64,000 nucleotides of DNA. Source: Psettodes erumei. Its lineage: Eukaryota > Chordata > Actinopteri > Pleuronectiformes > Psettodidae. A program made the translations under genes and the position numbers. The notes under the pieces were generated by a model. That model ran no database searches, was not told the DNA's origin, and worked only from the letters and a program-made list of their open reading frames with translations. This document shows, one piece after another, positions 43,201-49,200 of the stretch. Each line of letters starts with the position of its first letter. Positions within the stretch are counted from its first letter, which is position 1. The stretch covers positions 825,001 to 889,000 of the forward strand of contig JAFBJZ010000656.1 of assembly GCA_016785225.1 (NCBI GenBank), written 5' to 3'.

Positions 43201-46200
43201 TGTGGCAGTGACGGCACAACATGTCGATGTAAGTAGACTTGGTTTGAATTGGATGGGTCCCGTGGTGCCACTTCTCAAATGTGACTGACTTCGCTCCAAA
43301 CTATTATGTAGCATGAAATGAAATATACAGGATCTGACTCCCCCCAAGGTTTTTCTTTCTTGTCAGAGAGGAAAAACTCTTTAAAATCTATCAGGGTGAT
43401 TATGATAATTAAAATTCTCCACTGAGAGTCTAACTGATGAAGGAGCTCCTTCAAGCAGCGGCCCCTCTTCAAGTAAAAGGGATATATTCCAGATTTACTG
43501 CCTTTAAACAAAGAATAAGATTACAGAAATATTCATTGAGCAATTAATCAAGCCCGTGCCAATGGGTCCACTGCCTGCATCATAACATTTGGCGGAAACG
43601 CGTGGCTGATAATTCACGTGTATGATCGAGCACCTCCACGCCGGCTTTGGAATAGTCATTCATCTTCGCCTCTTTCTTCAGGAGGTTGATCTCACAGTTG
43701 ACACATTCTATTATTACGCGTTGCCCAGCGCTCTAAAAAAGACAAATACACACATGATTTCAGAAGACAGTGTTCAGTGGCGTATGGAAATATCAATGAC
43801 ACTGCAAACTAATCATATTTTATGCCAAAACATTTTGCACAGACAGTGTTGCTAATTATATTATCATTTCACCCAATTTGTCGAAGAGCAAAAGGGGACA
43901 CATTTCTGAAAAGTCTGCACACCTTTCTGTGAAATAAATTCTACGTTGCTGAGAGAAATCGCAGTAAAAAGCAGCAATCTCTTTAGCTCTTGGGCATGAG
44001 CCCAGCTAATTAATCCAGTCTATTGTCAGGCACCTACTTAAGAGGGGATGTCAAATTCCATGCATAAATTTGCATGTTTTCATAGAATATACAGTTGCAG
44101 CAATGAGCCACGCTGCTGCCTGAGGTTTTAAGAGAATATCGGACACTCACAGCCTCTCTCGCCGACTTTAGCTCTTTCAAGCAGTCGGCAGCTACTTTCT
44201 GATGCTTCACTTGCAAGGCCAGCAGAGCCAGCTCCAGGAGGAAGGCAACTCTGCAAATCCCAGATAAAACATAATTTATACAATTCACAACACTTCAGTA
44301 CAGTAATTTGAGTCATGCACTGCCCTTGAGATATCCATATGTGGGTTTATGGCGTTGGGAGGTTTAGGAACGGGACTGGGAGCAACAAGGGTAAGCTCAT
44401 CGGGTATGTGATTTGATCAGGACACTTTGGGTCACAGACCTGTCAGCTGGCTGGACGGGGATTGGCCTCTGGAGAGGGCTGAGGTTCACGGGTGTAGTGG
44501 ATTCTTTGGCACATCCCACCAGGAGATGCAAAATCTCCTCAAGCTTGGCAGAATCCTCTTTCGTCAGCTCATCCTTATTTATTTCTTCCAACCTGCTACA
44601 AACAAGAGGAAACTTGTCTGTGAACATAACCGCAAGTGCACTCGTGCATCCAAGAGTATGCATGCATCTGTATTTCCATTTGCCCCTAATTAACTCACAT
44701 CAAATAGATAAATAAAGGCAAAACAACCTATGTGATCCTGGCGATGGCTGGGGCAGGATGAGTCACGCTGTCAACGCTTATAGCTGAGCTGAAAAGCCAT
44801 AAGGAGCTCTGACATGCTGTGTACATGCCCGCAGAAAAGGGGTGGGGGCTGGGTTTTCACTTCAGTATATGCCACACCAGACACCACGGTGCAATACTAT
44901 TAATGTATGTAGGCAGCCGGATAAACCTGTCCACTATGGAACACCAAAGGCTTAGCTGAGAGCCAGTGGATCACTGGACTATTGACCCAGGTTTAATGTT
45001 TGCAGAGCTTCCAAGTTAGCTGAAGGCATTAAAGCTTCACAAATGCACCAGTATCCCACTATAAATCCTGAAGCTTAAGAAAACGTAGCAAAAAAATAAA
45101 TAAAAATAAATAAATTTTATATATATATGTGTGTGTGTGTGTGTATACACATATGTATGTTTGTATATATAAGTGTACCTTGCAGGTTACAAACACAATG
45201 GTAGACTTTAAAAAACATGTATATGTAAATCGTGTCCTTGATTTGATGATTACTAAAGTAATAAGCAGGAAAGCTTATGAGTCTACTTGCCTATATTATT
45301 AGCTGGAAGCATTCTAAAAAAAGTTCATGTACAATCAGTCAGTAAAACACATGCCTTTGAACACAGTCTTGCCTCCACAATTGTCAAAAAGTGAATATGA
45401 CTAAAGCAGATCAAATCCTACTTTCCTGGGACGAATAGGAGCACAGCGCAACAATCCTGCACCAAACTTAGAGCAGACATTAAACATTTTATTAACTATA
45501 GCACAGAAACCTTACTTACTTTTTGAAATCCTGTAGTTTGTAAATGACTGCTAACGTGGCACACTGCCTGCTCATTTCCATGAGGACATCGCCCTCTGTC
45601 AGACTGTGCTGTACCTGAGAAGAGTGAGGGCAGATGACAACCTTTATTTATCAACCAAAAAGTTTCACTGAGAGGTCTATGGTACTCCAAAAGAAATTCT
45701 ATTAACTGCGTGGAAAGAAGTGGTACAGGACAGAGTACATTTTAAGAATAATGTTAGGAAGGGGTTAAACCTGAAGTCTATATCACAAAGGTTGATACAA
45801 GGCTGATTTTCTTATTTCGTGAAAAAAAAATAACATTTCTATTTGGCACTGGATATGTAAACTCCCTCAATATATGCCACTACAAAGTTCTTAAACCATA
45901 TCATTTTAGTAGGTGACGAAGAAATACTTTTTACCAGTAACGTAAAGAGTCTTGGATAAAGATGTGGGGCATGCGACTTGATCAGTTCTTCTGTAACTTT
46001 GGCAAACTCTGCAGCATCCTCCATTTTCCCAGAGTCCACCAGACACTTGACCAGGTGGCTGAATAGAAACAATAGAGCGAGAGTGACCTTCAAGCTTTAT
46101 ATATGGAAATGGCGACATGATGTGTTTTACTACTGTAGATTATACACCAAGTTCCCATTTTAGTACTGTACTACTGTAAATCCAATACAACCATGCACTG

Positions 46201-49200
46201 CGTTATTGTATAACGGCACGATATTTGAAAGGAAGTCCTATACAGTGACCCCCCCCCCCGTTTTATTCAATGGTATTCAGCTATTAATTTCAGTCATGCC
46301 AGACATACTGTACCAAATCCAATTAATACCCTGGCTGGCTGTATCCCTGACATTATACTTATATGAATGGTACATTATATCCTCTGAACAAAGATAAAAT
46401 TAACATTTGGGCTGGAGGTGTCATGGCGGAGCATGATAAAACACTTCACATTGGAATAGATTCTCTTCTGAAAAGGCAGCAAATTAACTGGGGAGACATA
46501 AAGCTTTGGTCATAAATGAACTTCTGGTTAATTAAATCTGTACGTCGTCTCTGTGAATCCAGCATGAGACTGGACAGAATCAGGACTGGGCTTATTCATG
46601 AAAGGGAAGTTGTAGAGCAATGCGGGGTCACTTGCATCATGAGTTCAGCCCTCCAGCTGTGGTCCTGGTCTCCCACCTCCTCCAGACTCCGGACCACCTG
46701 TCTGAGGGAGGGAACCAGGTGGGGGCACCGCCCTGGCTGCAGGAGGGGACGCGCTGTTTGGAAATATAGCACTGAGGCATTGAACACCATGAAGTGGTAT
46801 CTGCAAGAGAGGAACCACATGCAGAGGAAGAAGTAAACACAGGAAACTGAATTATTTACATCATGCACATGCAAGCCATTTCTTTTCTTTGGGAAATCTC
46901 AATTTAGACCAAGTGTCAGTTCTGTGTGGAGTAGTCATGTGAACTGCAAATGTGTGCTGATTAAACATGGTCCAGTGAGCCGCAGGAGAGCACCCTGTGT
47001 AAGCCTTTATATGTGAAATAAGTGAAATTTATCAAATTCAAGGCGCTGTTTAAGGGAAAATTGTGCGAACAGACTGCTTGAGTGCTGCTAATTTATTCAC
47101 CAGAGAATGTGTTGTGCATTAGTCTGGGCTGGGTGTATAAGATACATATTCCCTTTGGTGTTAATTGGGATTGCTCATTCAGCTCTTTTATTGACAGGTT
47201 ATGAGTTCATTAGCAAAGAGATTCAGTGCTGATTGCTTGGAAAGGCTAGAGCCAGTAGCTCCGAAGGCATTTTTCAGAGCGAGGAACAAGGGAACGTGTC
47301 TGTCACGATTTCTTTTATTACATCAATATTTATTACCCCTGTTTCCCTTCCACTCCCAGTTTGTTTATAACAGCACATGCTGATTATCATGCACTTGTGG
47401 GGGGAAAAAAGGTCAGAGGGAAGCATGAAGATGTTAATGATGTTCCCACAATATTTCTGTGCAGCAGACTGAACAGATGATAACGCTTACATGGCATACA
47501 GCGTTCAACTTTCTGGACACCGTCAGAACAAAGCCAAGCATCCTGCAAGAGGTGACATACCTTGGCTCATGCTTTGAAATTTCAATCGCTTTGAGAAAAT
47601 ACGTCAGAGCCTCTTCAAAGTCTTCCTGAAATAATGCAAAAGGGGAAGTGAGAAGTGTCACGTCATACAAACATGTAAATATCAAACAAAGAGATTAGTC
47701 AATAGAGGCCACGTCTTGATAAAAGGCAAAGAAAAACTTTAAACTGCACAAACTGTAAAAAGACAAAGGGCAATATGCCTTAAAACTGAACCCAACTGTG
47801 AAAAAAAAATTGAAACCACAAGAGCTTGTTTATGAAGCTCGGATAGCTACTCATTTTCTAGTACAAACAAACACAGTATATCTCAACAATAACAGTGTAT
47901 GTGTATATACCTCACTGGCACGGACACACAAACACACAACCCCCTTGAGGAGATGTGTCCAATTTACTGTCCTCACCACAGTCCCAGTGGCCGGCGGAGA
48001 CTTCAGCTGGCCCTGGCAGAGGTAGGCTCGACACCAAAATTGATTAGCCGGCGGATTCCCTTCAAAGTACATCTTTAGACACGCTGTGCTTATCTCCAAA
48101 CAGCCCAGCTGAAACACAGAGAGATAGACACACAAAGGCCAAACAAAGTCATTATTTTATCCGCCGTCATATCGCGTCACCAGCGTTTCTCTGTGCTTGT
48201 TGCATTATTCAGACTGTTCAGCAATGTCTTAATGTACGTACGTGAGATGCCCGTTCATTTTAGGCATGAAAAAATTTATTAATTGCAGGCTGTTGTCCTT
48301 GAGAAAGTCAGTGCAGTGTTGTATACTGTATCCTATTACTTCTCTGATAAATTCAAGGTAGTTTTCATTTAGGGAGTTGCAGTACTCTTCAGCGAAATTT
48401 ATTCGTTTCTTGAGCTGGAAAATCAAAAATCAAGTGAAAATGAACAGTAATGATCTTTGGATCAATGTCTTTATGTAACAGGAATATCCATGCTCCTCAA
48501 GAAAATTGAAGACTGTGATGTAGTTCTGCTGAGGACGAGGACACATTCAGTATTCACTTAAGCTGAGAAAGTTAAGTTGAGACTGCATTTCCACTGAGCA
48601 AACTCGCTCCCTGATACAGAGAAGAAGGAACAATTCACATTATGGATTATCACTGTGTTTCATTATTCAAAATGTCTCCCTTGCCCCAGGACAGATCACT
48701 CTACATCTGTGAATATTCATTATTATTCCCCACTGGGAGAATAGTTAGGTTGAGCAAACTAAAGTTACTGTATGGAAACAGCGACATAATGACGTTAGTG
48801 ATAAGACACTTCAAGGGAGAAGGGTTCTGTAGAAGTATTACTATATCCATGATTTTGGACATCACCTTTATTGCCAACAAACCCTGGCCTTAATCACCCA
48901 ACAACAATAAATACTCTAGACCCAGGTGTATGCACACAAATGCAATGGATCCTCTCTACATGCCAGTAATGTCAATCGTAATTCAGGAACCTCCACAGAA
49001 GAAGATGCCTGCCCATCACCACAGTAGCAGGCATTTAGTAATATAAGTGAGCTCCACATTTTTCACAGTCAGATGCAAATCTTTTCATTCTTTGAGGCTG
49101 CTGGAAGCATCGTGTCTTATGTGACATCTCAGCAGTTAGGAACTCGTCACAACATGAAAACACTCCTCACGGCACTTGGAGGACAGATTTGTAGGCACAT

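Noticed and set aside
43631..43645. Downstream gtgaat donor for exon 10
   Set aside because: Would end in phase 1 while exon 11 starts in phase 0; the gtgctc donor gives a contiguous match to human CFAP46.
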